Positions 1 to 11,586 are shown, counted from the first letter of the stretch. The stretch is DNA of 64,000 nucleotides from Cerioporus squamosus (GCA_022592435.1 JABYQS010000009.1:372001-436000); one strand, 5' to 3'. Program-made: numbers and translations. Notes: generated by a model from the sequence alone, not told the origin.

Positions 1-3000
1 GCGAGCGTGCCAGGCGAAGGGACAACCACAGAACCTTCATCTTCACTCTCAATGGCCTCCTCATCCTCGAAAGTGGCAAGCGCATTTCCGGTCCTCGGGA
101 GCTGTTCCAGAACAGGACTATCAACTTCGCCGTCCTGGACTGCCGTCATGTTCTCGACAAACGCCTCGTCCTCTTGCTCCTCGAGCCGCGCCCGAGCGAC
201 AGCGTCCAAGCACTGGGCGATCTGTTCAGGGTATCCACACGGCGGTACGGGCACCCCTCCATACGTGGCCTGCCAGAACTCGTTGAATGCGTCGACAGCG
301 CCAGCGTGCTTGTCGGTCCGTCCGCAGAAGGGTGCGACGAGCAGCGGCGCGAGGGTCTCGAGAATCTGCGTATCAGCAGGCAGCGACTGCATGCTGATCA
401 AGACCGTCTGGTATAAGGGCAAGATCTGCGGAGGGCCATGAGCATCATTGGATGGCATGTAATGATGCGTTGGAGACTCACGTCACAGGAATACTCGTCC
501 GCGGTGCACACGTGGAACTCGTCAGCAACCCAGGTTCGCATGCCTTCCACAATCAGCTCCAACATAGAGAAGCACAGTTCTGGCGGGCAACCGTCTATGA
601 CCCGGGTTAGCGTGCGGATGAGCCACATGCACATGACCTTATGCCTCGGCGCAGGGGGGTACGCCGCGTTGAGCGTGTCGTTCGCGAATTCCAACACCTC
701 GCTCGGCACCTGACGCGCCTCCCCGATCTCCACATTGGACAACAGAAGATCGGCGACACGCACTGCAGCCGTTGACGAGGGGCTATGGTTCGTCGCGATG
801 ACGCCGGCAATCTGGTCGATGAGTGTCGTTGAATCGATCCCGTGGTCCAGCGCGGTGTCGATAGCCTGCCGGAGGAGCTTGTCCCACATGTCGATTGCGT
901 CGCTGTCCATATCCCAGTCGCTGCCCCCAATGAACGGCGCGGACAGCAGAACAACGGCAGTCTCCCAGCTGGGTGAGTCGCCTGTGTCGTTGCAGTCCCA
1001 ACGCTCGACGAAGACCTCCCAGACTGCAGATCGGACTTCCGGCCCCCATTCCGACTCGCGGCGACCCTTGCGAAGTGTATTCTCCCAGAATGCCTGCAGG
1101 ATGGAAGTGTCACACGCGAATGTGACCTCCGCGCATAGAGACGCCCACTGCTCGCGAACCTGATCCGCGCAGTGCAAGTCACCGACGAGCCTCTCCTCGC
1201 GGACATTGAGGTAACGCAGGACCGACTCGGCGAGTTCCGAGAAGAGTTCCGAAGGAATCACCGCCCGTGTCAGCGTGAAGAGATCGCGGACAAGGAAGAG
1301 CTTGACAGCGAAGTTCCGTCGCGAGTAAGGGAGAGGCTCGTCCATGCCCTTGCCTTTGGGACCGGTTGGCTTGATAGGGGACGTGGGGACCTCGTCAAAC
1401 TCCTCCGTGCGCATGGCGAAGTTCAAAGTCTGATCTTCCAAGATGCCAAGGAGGACATCTCGTGCGGCAACTGCAAGCTTGGCCAGGCCCTCATCATCCT
1501 CGTTGTCTACCGGAACATGCGTCAGCAAACACTCTGGAAATCGATCGGACGACATACCCAACATCGTTCGGACGTTGCATTGAAGGAGGTGGAACCAGAT
1601 TTCCCTGATCTCAGACTGCAACATGTCAGCATAAACCGAATGCTAGTCACTGTGGAAGACTCACCGGCACTGCTTCACTACCCCATACCAATCGCAATAC
1701 CGACAGACCATCCTTCCAAACCCCCAGGAAAGCCTCCCACATCCCATCTGCTGAGACCTCCTCCAGCGACAGCGTTCTGATATCAGGTATCTGGGGACAC
1801 TCCTCGATGACCGCCTTCACTGTTGATGACAGTGTCCTCCATTCCGCGGTCAGCAGCCCAGGGTTCGCCGAGAAGAAGTCCTGTGGGAGGAGCCTGCGAG
1901 GGTCCCACTCCTTCTCTTCGGCCATGTGAGAGGATGATACAGCGCTGAGCAAGTGCCGCGTGAGGTCCATCGCGTCCTTGCACGTCTGTCCACCCTTACG
2001 GCTCATGAAGCGCAAGATGCCAAGGGCGACTAGGACCTGTTTGTCGTCGATCATCTCCTGCCCGAGCAGCGCGCCGACGGTGCATACACCGGCCCCCATG
2101 TCGAGGACGGTACTGAGGAGCTTGAAGTTCGCGCGAAGGGTGTCGTCATGTCTCCGGCGCTCCGCGACAACGTCGTCTTCCGTGGCAGATTCGTCTTCGC
2201 CATCCGTCTCCGCGTCGACGGTGACTTTCACGTGTGGCGGCCGGAAGAACGCCCAAACCATGGCACGCCAGGCTAGGCACCCCAAGGCCCGCGCGGAGCT
2301 CTTCGGATGGCGCATACCCAAAGAGAATAGCGCGATGACGGTCCGCGTCAGCTCCGCGTGTAGCCATACCGTGGGTCCGAGCAAGACAACGAGGTGGGCC
2401 ATGACGCTGAAGGCCCAGACAGGGCCCTGAGCAGCATGCTTTGGTTCTACGGCTTGAAGGGTCGTGCGTAGGGTGCGTACAAGGACTGAGTCTTTGAATG
2501 GGCTTGCGTCGACGCGCTTCTTCGACGGCGTTGTGGGACTGATATCGTTCGACTTCATCAATCGTGACGCTACAGCAGTTGACATGCGTGTATGCGCCTC
2601 GCTCGGAGGAAGGGAAGACGCGGCAAGCGCAAGCCCGCCGAGGGCGTGGCATGCTTGATTGCGAATGACAAGCGTCGGGGCGAGCAGGCAGGAGATGATC
2701 GGGCCAACCAGGGGCGAGAACGCAGGCACGAAGATCCCGGGAAGGTAAAGCGCTAGGTCATGTATCGCCTGGAGGGCTTGCTTAGCGCATATACTTACCC
2801 AGGTGGTCAAAGTGCTTACCTTCAGACCGTCCGTCTGGGAGCCTTTCTTTCCTTCTTTGCCGAGCTCGCCCTCGATGCCACGGCGCAGCGCATAAGCGAT
2901 TCGGTCCCTGGCAGGCTCGAGTACTTCGGCAGGCAGGCGTTGTGTCTGGATGAGCCAAATTGCCAGTGCACATGTCTTCCGCGCGTTCGGGGTCGGAAGC

Positions 3001-3809
3001 TGGTTCGCGAGAGGGACCGCAAGTACTTGCGTCAACATGTAGCCCAGGTCCTCTTCTACATCGGGTGTCAGGGCCGTGACGAGGGTAGGCGGCTACCACT
3101 CACCTTCGAACAGGCTCCAAAGCGATGGCGAAGTGAAAACCACATGGAGCAACCGCATCGCAGCATGACATACACCGCATAAATCGCGCGCACGCTTGAC
3201 CTGCTCTGCGGACATTCCCTGCTTCTTCTTCTTGGGACTCTCTCTCGGCGAAGGTAGGGACGATGTCGACGGTGGTTCCCGTGGTGACGTGGGAGAGTCG
3301 GTCAAGGAGGTCGACCCTTCGAGTGGGTCGATGAACACCTGGCAGAGGTCACGTACCACGGCTTGCACGAATTCTGTACGATGTTTCCTGAGCGGCTGGA
3401 AGAGCGGCCATGACGCGTCCGCATCGGTGTTGCCAGCAACAGAGGTCCTCAGACGTGCCGTGAGAATCGAGTAGGATTGGATAAGAGCGCGTAACGACGC
3501 GTCAGATGCAATGATCTGAGCAACGGGATGGTCAAGGTAGTGCAGATCGGTGAGGGGATCCTCGGGCTCTGGGGTGGACTCCTTGACGTCCTCGTTGAGT
3601 GGGGGTAGGATGGGGTGTGTGGTCCTCTTCAAGATGGACCGAGAGGGGCCAGCTTTCGCGGCACTAGACCTGGCCGACGCCGTGCGCGGTGGACTGGCAG
3701 TAATCGGGTGGTACTCCGGCTGCTCGCACCAGGAGACGCGACCAAAGCGGGGAGCACGGTTCTCCTTCTCGTCCCTGTGGGACGTCCCGGGTGGTGTAGG
3801 GAGGCTCAT
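1..3809 (-). CDS. rif1: Rif1 homologue (telomere/replication-timing regulator), C-terminus beyond window
   Basis: Rif1 is a helical-repeat nuclear protein that brings protein phosphatase 1 (PP1) to chromatin, restrains origin firing and acts at telomeres and breaks. Five exons are visible on the minus strand: 3809-3104, 3055-2820, 2780-1665, 1615-482 and 425 to the edge, all with GT-AG junctions in phase, giving about 1,205 residues. I chose the ATG at 3809; an in-frame ATG at 3884 would add 25 low-complexity residues. The N-terminus is disordered and carries RVSW (residues 24-27) and SILK (58-61), the two PP1-docking motifs known in Rif1 proteins. A low-complexity Ser/Pro stretch and a KKKK patch follow, then long alpha-helical repeats. 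The visible C-terminal part turns acidic. A second Rif1-like gene lies at 46243-50854. The family assignment rests on the PP1 motifs plus the repeat pattern and was not checked against a database. Confidence 0.8.
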
Positions 3810-3971
3810 CGTCGGCGGTCGTCGCAAGTTTTGTGGAGAGGAGGCCGGGCAACGCGTGCTGGATGCCTTCGGCGACGACGACAACGATGAGGGAGATGGG
3901 GAATGTGAAGGGAGAGACGGCGGCTACGGGCTCTGGCGCCCACGCGCTTGATCACTTATTTGGCCTTGTTG

Positions 3972-4020
3972 ACGCGTTTTGTTTAACGCGTCTCGTCACA
4001 TGGGGCGCGTCGCGACGCGT
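3972..4020. promoter_or_regulatory. Cluster of three MluI cell-cycle boxes (ACGCGT) upstream of rif1
   Basis: ACGCGT occurs at 3972-3977, 3986-3991 and 4015-4020, that is 163-211 bp upstream of the chosen rif1 start. In fungi this hexamer is the binding site of MBF (Mbp1/Swi6-type factors), which drives G1/S expression of replication genes. Elsewhere in the window the hexamer is scattered, roughly one per several kb. Binding is inferred. Confidence 0.55.
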
Positions 4021-4844
4021 CAACCACGCGCTCAACTCCCTTGAACCCAGACGGCCACCATCTCGAGCACGCACGCACTTCTTAGTCACCCAACGCATTC
4101 CAAACTGTCGACGCGAAGCTCTCACAACAGCTTTGTGTCAAGTAGTGAAGGACCATGCTCGGGGTTCAAAGACAGTCAATCCACTCGCCGTCCCTAGCCG
4201 CAGCTAGGCTATCTGCTTCCCTTAATGGCACTACCGAGCAGGCCTCGAGGTCCGCCATGACGCCCACGTAGAGGACAATCCGAGATTGGATATGAACCGC
4301 CTTGTCTCTTTACTGCCTTTTTGGTCTTGGAGGGTGGGGACTGGACAGCTCAAGATCGCTTCGCAGTGTCCCAACCCAATGAAGGCACTGTGCAACTCGT
4401 CATGCCCACAACGCTTGGGACCTGCTCGAATGTGAGGGAGCTGTAAGTGCTACCTCCGCACAACCTTGCGCATTATACCGCGACCTGCGGGGTCTTACAA
4501 AACGCACTTCACAGTCACAATTGAGACCGAGCGGGTTGAACACGCCGCTACGGTGCAATACAATGAGGTCTCGAGCTTCTGTGTCGGCCTAATTCTGGCA
4601 CGCGGGAACTGCGTCAACTTACAGGGCTTGCGGCCAATACGAACGTGCCAGCAACGTGAGCTCTACGGACACGCCGCCTGCCACAAGCGTGAATCACTAA
4701 TCACTGCACCCGATCTATAGGAATACTACTCTTTCCGTACTTAACACCGTGTTGCCGCAACAGTTCGGTCTATTACCCGCCACTTCACCGGTTCACCTCG
4801 CATAATGAGTGGTCCAGGGTCGGAGGACGCCCAACATACAATGG
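4021..4844. other. Intergenic, rif1 to Kre9/Knh1-like gene
   Basis: No convincing coding signal or repeat. The open frames here are short and lack family resemblance or a splice pattern. This is the shared upstream region of two divergently transcribed genes. Confidence 0.5.
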
Positions 4845-4852
4845 TATATAAG
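4845..4852 (+). promoter_or_regulatory. TATA box of the Kre9/Knh1-like gene
   Basis: TATATAAG lies 93 bp upstream of the ATG at 4938, followed by a CT/CA-rich leader typical of strongly expressed fungal secreted-protein genes. Confidence 0.55.
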
Positions 4853-4937
4853 TTCTCGTCGAAACAAACAAACTCCAGTGAGCAGTCCCAGTCCACTTCC
4901 TCCATCTTCGTCTCTCACCACCCCGACAGCTGTCACC

Positions 4938-5439
4938 ATGTTCTCCGTAAAGCTTCTTGCTGCCCTCGCCACAGTCGTCACCGGTGCCTCGGCCGCTGCA
5001 TTTCGTGCGGCTGCCGACGTCTTCAGCCCAGCCATCACCGCGCCCCACGCCGGTGACAAGTGGACCGTCGATTCCATTCAGACGGTTACTTGGGACAACG
5101 CTTCTATCCCTCCCGCCAACCAGAACCAGAGCGGACTGATCCTCCTGGGATACGTCCAGGACGGGCAGCTCGACGAGCACCTGGACATCGGTACGTATCT
5201 CATGCCTATGTACATGAGTTTCGATACCGATAGGTCTTCACAGAGCACCCGCTGGCATCGAACTTCCCGCTTACAGCCGGGGCCGTCAATGTGACTGTTC
5301 CCAACGTCCAGGCTCGGGACGACTATGTCGTTGTCTGTACGTATTGTTGTGCGCCTGAAATTCCACCCACGCTGACATCCCGACCGAAGTGTTCGGGGAC
5401 TCTGGGAACGCATCCCCCAAGTTCACGATCTCGCAGTAA
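4938..5439 (+). CDS. Small secreted Kre9/Knh1-like (Ser-Thr-rich GPI family N-domain) protein
   Basis: Three exons (4938-5190, 5244-5336, 5390-5439) give 131 residues. The first 18 or so residues form a signal peptide (MFSVKLLAALATVVTGASA). The mature part is a single beta-sandwich domain of the Kre9/Knh1 N-terminal family: an ITAPHAGDKW start, a VTWD strand, a GLILLGY strand, then LASNFPLTAGAVNVTVPNVQ and a closing YVVVLFGDSGNASPKFTIS. This pattern is characteristic of small extracellular or cell-wall proteins of Agaricomycetes. There is no Ser/Thr stalk or GPI tail, so the protein is probably secreted and free. The substrate is unknown; family members are linked to beta-1,6-glucan or wall assembly. 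The 5' splice of intron 1 is paired with the second possible acceptor, because only that one keeps the domain in frame. Confidence 0.85.
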
Positions 5440-6600
5440 ATGCTGACGAGGGAGACGGCTGCCCATAGCGCCCCAGCGTAATGGACACACGACGCGTATG
5501 GGGGCTCTGCGACACCGACGATATATGCTTTACTGTTGACGATCGAGATGGACTGCCTCTGCAGTAGACATTACTACCGAATGCTTCTTGGTTGGACTTG
5601 GAATCACGCTACGTTTGAATGGACAATCATGTTTGCCTGACGAGGGATTCGATCCTGCGGCGTCCTTGTCTGGTGCAGTTACGGGTGCAATAACGCTTCC
5701 CAGCGCCTGCATACATACTGTGGATATTGCAAGCCGACGGCAAGCCCGAAGGAGTCGGACTCGGACTTGTCCTTGTCCTTGAACGTTACCTTCCTCACCG
5801 CAGACTCTTGGACATCGGCGAAGGGCTGCAGCACCCACGCCCAACAATGCGTATACACAAACCCTGCCGGCATGCGCCTCAGCATCATCTTCATCCCCCT
5901 CATGAGACGGCCTCAGGCGGGTCATCTGCTGATATCGAAGTCGTTGGGCGGTGCGCCCCCGCAGTATCCGCTCACCAAGTTGTGCAGTGCGCTGCTCATG
6001 ATCACTGGTAGCTGAACGCTCTCTCGTGGTGAGCCTACCAGACACCAAGTAAACCGAGGATGACCGGTGCGGAAAGAGCGCTGAGCTCCCAGATGACTTG
6101 ACTAGGGCAGAAGAATGAGTAAACCGTCAAACCTTGAATACGCCGTGCTGCCAATAGCATGCTCACGTTGGGTGCCACATAGACTATGACCTCTTGGTTA
6201 CGGATGAACATTGAGGCTCTATCTAACAGCCCGGCCTCTGTGCCAAAATGACCTCCAAAGGCTTCCGGCGCCGTCCAGTGACGCGATGAGGAGCGTCCGA
6301 CCGTGCCTTCTCGCCCTCGCGAACCGCGCAGAAGCCACACGTCTGAACCTTTTTATGCCATCACGCTCACCCTTGGGCGGACTACTGCCGATGCATCCTG
6401 CTCTCATGACCCAGGCGTCAGAGAATGTGACGGGATAGGTTTCACTCGCAGCGCAGTGACTACCATTCGGAGTAGCCGAAGAGCGTGTTTACGGCTTCTC
6501 CAGTACGACAACCCGGAATCAGTAAAAATTTACACTGGTTCATGGCACGGATGCGGGGCGCTATTGCACGCATCCAGGGGTCACCGCGATTCAGTTGTCA
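5440..6600. other. Intergenic, no recognised gene
   Basis: Overlapping open frames occur on both strands around 5530-6048, including a minus frame at 5679-5903 with a protein-like composition, but none shows a family signature or coherent splicing. I assign nothing. Confidence 0.4.
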
Positions 6601-6608
6601 TATAAAAG
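6601..6608 (+). promoter_or_regulatory. TATA box of the P450 gene
   Basis: TATAAAAG lies 48 bp upstream of the ATG at 6656, a plausible core promoter position for a short leader. Confidence 0.5.
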
Positions 6609-6655
6609 GCCCACTTCTGTGGAATGGACGGCGTTTCTTCTTCTCGCCGCTCGAT

Positions 6656-8954
6656 ATGTTTGCCCACATGCCGACTCACCAACTCCTCGCCGCTGGGACC
6701 CTTGTCGTCGGGATCGGGGCCTTTGCAGCTGCCATCTATCTCCTCGCTCAATTCGCTCGAAGCCTCGGGTGGGGCAAGCATGCAGGCCGGCTCCCGCCTG
6801 GACCGCCTGGACACTGGCTGTTCGGGAACACGCCTCCGACATCATAGTACGTCTATCATAGCCCATGTAGGATCCTGCGGTGCCATACTGACACCTTTGC
6901 CCGTTCCTGACAGCGCGTATCGCTACTATACCGAACTGGCTGCGACCTACGGGCCCGTCTTCACCATGCGGTATGGTTCTCATCGGGTCTGCGTCATCAC
7001 AGGACATCAGGTTAGTGTCATCAGTACCTCACCCTTGCTCATCGGCGACTCATGCCGCCCACAGGCAGCGACGGACATCATGGTCAAGCAGTCTCACAAG
7101 CTCATTGATCGGCCCCGCTATGTCGCCGCCGGAGAGATCATCTCTGCAGGAATGCGTACCCTCCTCACGCGAGCCGGGGATCGTCTCAGAAGGCTCCGAA
7201 GGTGCGTGGTCTTCTTGTGGTCCCGATCAGGCGGCATTGCATAGTTGACATTGCTTCTCCTCCGTGTCTCCAGTTTCCTCGGTGCATCGCGCTCCCTTCT
7301 TCCCGATATCAATGTCATATGTCATACGCACGCGACACTTGGACTCGTGGGACCATCCGGAAGTTCGCTGCACGCTGCGCTCCAACCACAGGCCTCCGCA
7401 AAATATGAGCCAGTCCAGACGCATAATGCCCTGAACTACATCCTCGATCTCTTGAACGACCCGGACAAGCACCTCGATCATGCCAGACGGTGCGTTAGCC
7501 TCCTCCGCTTCTGCTGCCTTGAGCTTATGCTCAAGCGACGCGACGGAACCCTCCCGATCCCTCAGGTACGCCGCGAGTGTGATCATGACCGTGACGTATG
7601 GGAAGACAACTCCGACTTCGTACTGCGACCCGAAGTCAAGCGAATCGAACAGGTGGCGGCCCGCCTCGGGAGCGCACTCAGGCCGGGAGCGTACCTCGTT
7701 GACACGTATCCTTCCTGAAGCACATACCCGGCTTCACGTCCGAGTTGCAGCGCTACCACGAGGAGGAAATAGGGCTGTGGCGCAGCCAAGTCGAGGAAGT
7801 GAAACAGCGTCAGGTACGGTGTTTTCTCTTGAGGAGCTGGTATGAGGTGGTCATGTCGCTAATGCCCCCGAGCGATTCGTGTAGGCGAGGAACGAGGTCA
7901 ACCCATGCTTTGTGACGTACCTGCTTGAACAGCAAGAGCAATCTGGACTGTCGGACGATGAGCTCGCTTACCTTGCTGGCTCCATGTTCGGCGCTGGCTC
8001 GGATACTGTGAGCAACTCTCCTTCCTCATCGCGATGTGTTCTGGTGACTCATTACAACACAGACCGGAGGCGTTCTTGGCTTCTTGACCATGGCATCCGC
8101 TTGCTATCCTGAAGCGCAGCGAAGAGTACAGGCTCAGGTGGATACAGTAGTGGGACGCGATAGGCGTGAGCGAGCCATCCATCTCCGACTACTCGCGCAT
8201 CTGTTAACGCGCGATGCGAACAGTCCCCACGTTCGCTGATCAGGAGCACTTGCCTGAGGTCTGGGCGTATATCGAAGAGCTCTACAGATGGCGCCCTGTC
8301 GTACCATCAGGTGCGTCCCGATAAAACCGCCTAAGCCGCTGCTGCTTACTATGGTTGCTCCAGGAATATCACACAGCGCGACACAAGACATCGTCTGGGT
8401 ATGTGAAGCAATTCACACCATGCTACTCGTAGTGCTCTTATATGGTTGACGACATATAGAAGGACTACGTGATTCCTGCTGGTACAGAGGTTGCGGGTTG
8501 CCATTGGTATGTCCCCTGATTCCAGGAAGACTGTAAATACCTATGCGGTATGAATCAACAGGGCAATTGGACGGGATCCCGAAGTCTTCCCCGACGGTGA
8601 GGAGTTCAAGCCGAAGCGCTGGCTCGACGACCAAGGTCGCCTGAAGGACGATCTCAAGTTCTTCAACTGGGGTTTCGGACGGCGGATTTGTCCTGGACAG
8701 CATCTTGCTGATAGGTATCTTACTCATATTTACCTACATTGCCTTTGCTCACCGTATACAATAGGTCCGTCTTCATCAACACGGCGCTCGTCTTGTGGGC
8801 CTTCGAGATATCTGAGGACCCAAAGCACCCTATCAACACCTTGGGCATTATGGACGGGGCCCTGGCTCATCCCGAGCCCTTTGTAGCCCGCTTCAAGCCA
8901 AGAGTACCGAACCTCAGGGGAAAAATCGCTTCATTCAGGGACTCCATGGAGTGA
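6656..8954 (+). CDS. Cytochrome P450 monooxygenase, frame broken twice
   Basis: Microsomal class II P450 in many short exons. An N-terminal membrane anchor (about residues 10-32) precedes the proline hinge LPPGPPGHWLFGN. Then come an I-helix AGSDT (near 8000), an ELYR (ExxR) in the K-helix near 8278-8289, a PKRW in the PERF position, and the heme-binding loop WGFGRRICPG near 8670-8700. The usual Phe that opens the heme loop is Trp. Exon phases join well, including the RDR/LPTF junction over the intron at about 8166-8221. Two breaks remain inside one exon: near 7630 (in a CCC run) and near 7712, each needing one extra base to stay in frame. All key residues survive, so either the gene is a recent pseudogene or the sequence has indel errors. 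I could not fix the CYP family; it looks like the expanded Agaricomycete CYPs. The substrate is unknown. Confidence 0.75.
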
Positions 8955-9408
8955 ATCGTGCGGATTACTTAGCTTGGACAGTGACAGAGAGGCTCACTCG
9001 ACATCTCGGTGTGATGTGATACCTTGTACAATTATTATGTACCACTAGGAACCTGTGTACGATGGACTGGTCGGTATAATCTGCGCTGCGTCTGTTCTGT
9101 CGATTTAGCGGTGTGATTGCCTGTTATGGCAAATCCCGAAGCTCGAAGTTCGCAGGACCGTGGAAGTTCGGTCGTCGCATCGCAGCGCTCTCTATGCCAA
9201 CTGTCATCTCCGCCATCACTATGCATGCCTCCCTCGCTTCCTCCCTGTTACCTTCTTTCCTCCTTCCTATACGCACTCTTCTAGAGTATAAGCCGAGACT
9301 TCGTGAGTAGTAGGCTTGTCTCTCGGGGAGCCGCATAGCGACTAACGACACCTATTATGCCTCGTCCAGGTTACCGCACCTGTCAGACTTGTCTTAAATA
9401 GGAGCAGA
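8955..9408. other. Intergenic, P450 to FAD protein
   Basis: 3' end of the P450 and promoter of the next gene. Nothing else recognised. Confidence 0.4.
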
Positions 9409-11586
9409 ATGAGACTTGCAGTAGTAGGATCCGGCGTGTCCGGCCTCGGCGCAACATGGGTGAGTCCGTGTTAAGTTGTTTGGGCACGCAAGCTGATCAT
9501 GCATATCGTTGAACAGCTGTTGAACGAGTATACAGGCCACGAAGTTCACCTCTTCGAGGCGGACTCTCGTCCCGGAGGTCACGCAAACACAGTGACCTTT
9601 GACCGTCCTGGCAAGAAGCCTACAGACGTAGACACGTCAGCAGCTCTCTTCTTTCACACCATTATCCATGTACTAATGTTCTGCGCTCGACCACAGGGGT
9701 TTCGTACGTCTCCCAGCTGATGTGGACTCACGCGGTTCCGCTGATCTGGCGCTGTAGATTGTGTTCAACCCAAGCACGTATCCGAACTTCATCAACTTTC
9801 TGAAGCAATATCCGGATCTGGCCGAACGGATCCTTCAGACAGAGATGACGTTCTCCGTCTCCCGCGACATGGGCGCATTCGAGTGGGCCGGGAATAACCT
9901 GATGTCGGTCTTCTGCCAGCCGTCTCGACTGCTCGACCTGGAGATGTGGCGCCTCCTCTACGACGTCCTGCGTTTCAATGTCAGTGCCCAGAGGCTGATC
10001 GTTGAGCTAGAGAGCAATAAGAGTGTGGATGAAGAGCTCTCGATCGGAACGTACCTCGAGCAGCACGGGTACTCGGACTCGTTCCGTGACAACTACTTGA
10101 TCGTACGTGTCAAGTCCAAGCTCATGATGTATTGGAACTGACGATGCAGCCCTATCGTAGCCCATGACTGCCGCTATCTGGAGTACACCACCAGACAAGT
10201 GCGCTCTTGACTTCCCAGCGCGAACACTGGTAGGCGTCTGCCCCTACGCTCTAGCGTATTTCTTCTCTGACGAACGTCTCTCCTCAGATCCAATTCATGC
10301 ACAACCATCATCTCCTCCAAGTGACTGGCAAACCGAAGTGGCTCACCCTCCGTGGCGGCAGGTATGCTTCCTGCACCGACGGGCCCCGCATTCGAGAGCT
10401 GACTACGGTGACTGTACCGGTAGCCGGACGTATGTGCAGAAGATCCTCTCTAGGCTACCGTCTTCGAGGCTCCACCTTTCCACCCCCATAGAGTCTGTGA
10501 AGTCGATACCGGCCGCTGAGACGGGTCACGCCGTCGAGCTCCGGACGGCCTCCGGCGAGACATTGGCCTTCGACCACGTTATCCTTGCCTGCCACACGGA
10601 CACAACAGTGGACATGCTCAAGGCGGGTGGTGGGATGACTTCAGAAGAGGCCCGGATCCTTGAAGCCTTCAAGTGGAACAAGAATGAGGCGGTCTTGCAT
10701 TGCGACGAACGCGTAAGTCCACATACACTCACACTCATGTCGTCACTGACCAATCTGAATCCCTGGCGCGGAACAGCTCATGCCCAAGTCTCGGCTGGCA
10801 TGGTCTTGCTGGAACTACCTCACGAAGTCCGTGACGGACACCGCTGGGAAGTATCTCCCCAACGTCAATCAGGTGTCTTTGTGAGTGCGACTCGCCCATT
10901 ATTATGGAAACTGGTTGGCTCATCGATTTCCATGCAGAACGTGTAAGTCAGCTCGCAACCTGCGGAGACATCCTTTGACGTGCACATGAACATGACCAGA
11001 CTGGATGAACGATCTGCAACACCTTCCCATGGACGCGCACGGCCCCATCCTCGTGACGCTTAACCCGCCATTCGATCCTGAGCCCTCGCTCGAGTTCGGG
11101 CGGTACAAATACGAACACCCCATCCTGAGCGCAGAGGTACGCACAGCCCTGCCCATCTCCTTCCCTCACACGAACTCACAACACACGCAGGCAATCCGCG
11201 CCCAAGCCGACCTCCCCTCCATCCAACGCACCCGCGGGATCTCCTACGCCGGCGCATGGACCAAATACGGCTTCCACGAAGACGGCTTCACCTCCGGCCT
11301 CCGCGCCGCCGCCTCTCTCCTCCAATCCGTCTCCGCCCCCGCCACGTCCGCTAGGGTGAAGCTGCCCTTCGAGATCGTCCCCGCCGACCGCCGCCCCGAC
11401 CGCGGCGCGGTGTGGCTCGCGCGCGCGTTCGACGCGTTCGAGGCCTCGGGCGCGGCGTACGTCCTTGGGACGCTCTTCGTCTTCGCCTTGGCGGTCTTGC
11501 GTGCGGGGGCGGAGCGGCTTGGGCTGGATTTCAGCCACCTGGGCCACGGAGCCAAGATGGTTCGGGCGAGGCCGAAGGGGGAATAG
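9409..11586 (+). CDS. FAD/NAD(P)-binding amine-oxidase-like flavoprotein (COG2907 type)
   Basis: The protein opens with a Rossmann FAD-binding motif (VVGSGVSGL, residues 5-13), followed by the HEVHLFEADSRPGGHANTV segment that contacts the FAD ribose. The conserved VDTGFIVFN, KPKWLTLRGG and TRGISYAGAW blocks mark the predicted NAD/FAD-binding flavoprotein family that in bacteria sits beside DUF1365 and cyclopropane-fatty-acid synthase genes. The C-terminus carries one hydrophobic helix (YVLGTLFVFALAVL), suggesting membrane attachment. About ten exons; two are micro-exons, 9697-9703 (7 nt) and 10938-10942 (5 nt), both needed to complete conserved motifs. The last exon ends with a TAG at 11584. 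A role in lipid modification is inferred from the family's bacterial neighbours; the substrate is unknown. No DUF1365 or methyltransferase partner is present here. Confidence 0.82.

Noticed and set aside
398..713. Plus-strand open frames over the rif1 exons
   Set aside because: They are antisense shadows of a gene whose minus-strand exons join in phase and show homology to a second locus.
5530..6048. 172-residue minus-strand frame and overlapping plus frames
   Set aside because: No family signal, no splice logic, and two or three frames look equally protein-like.
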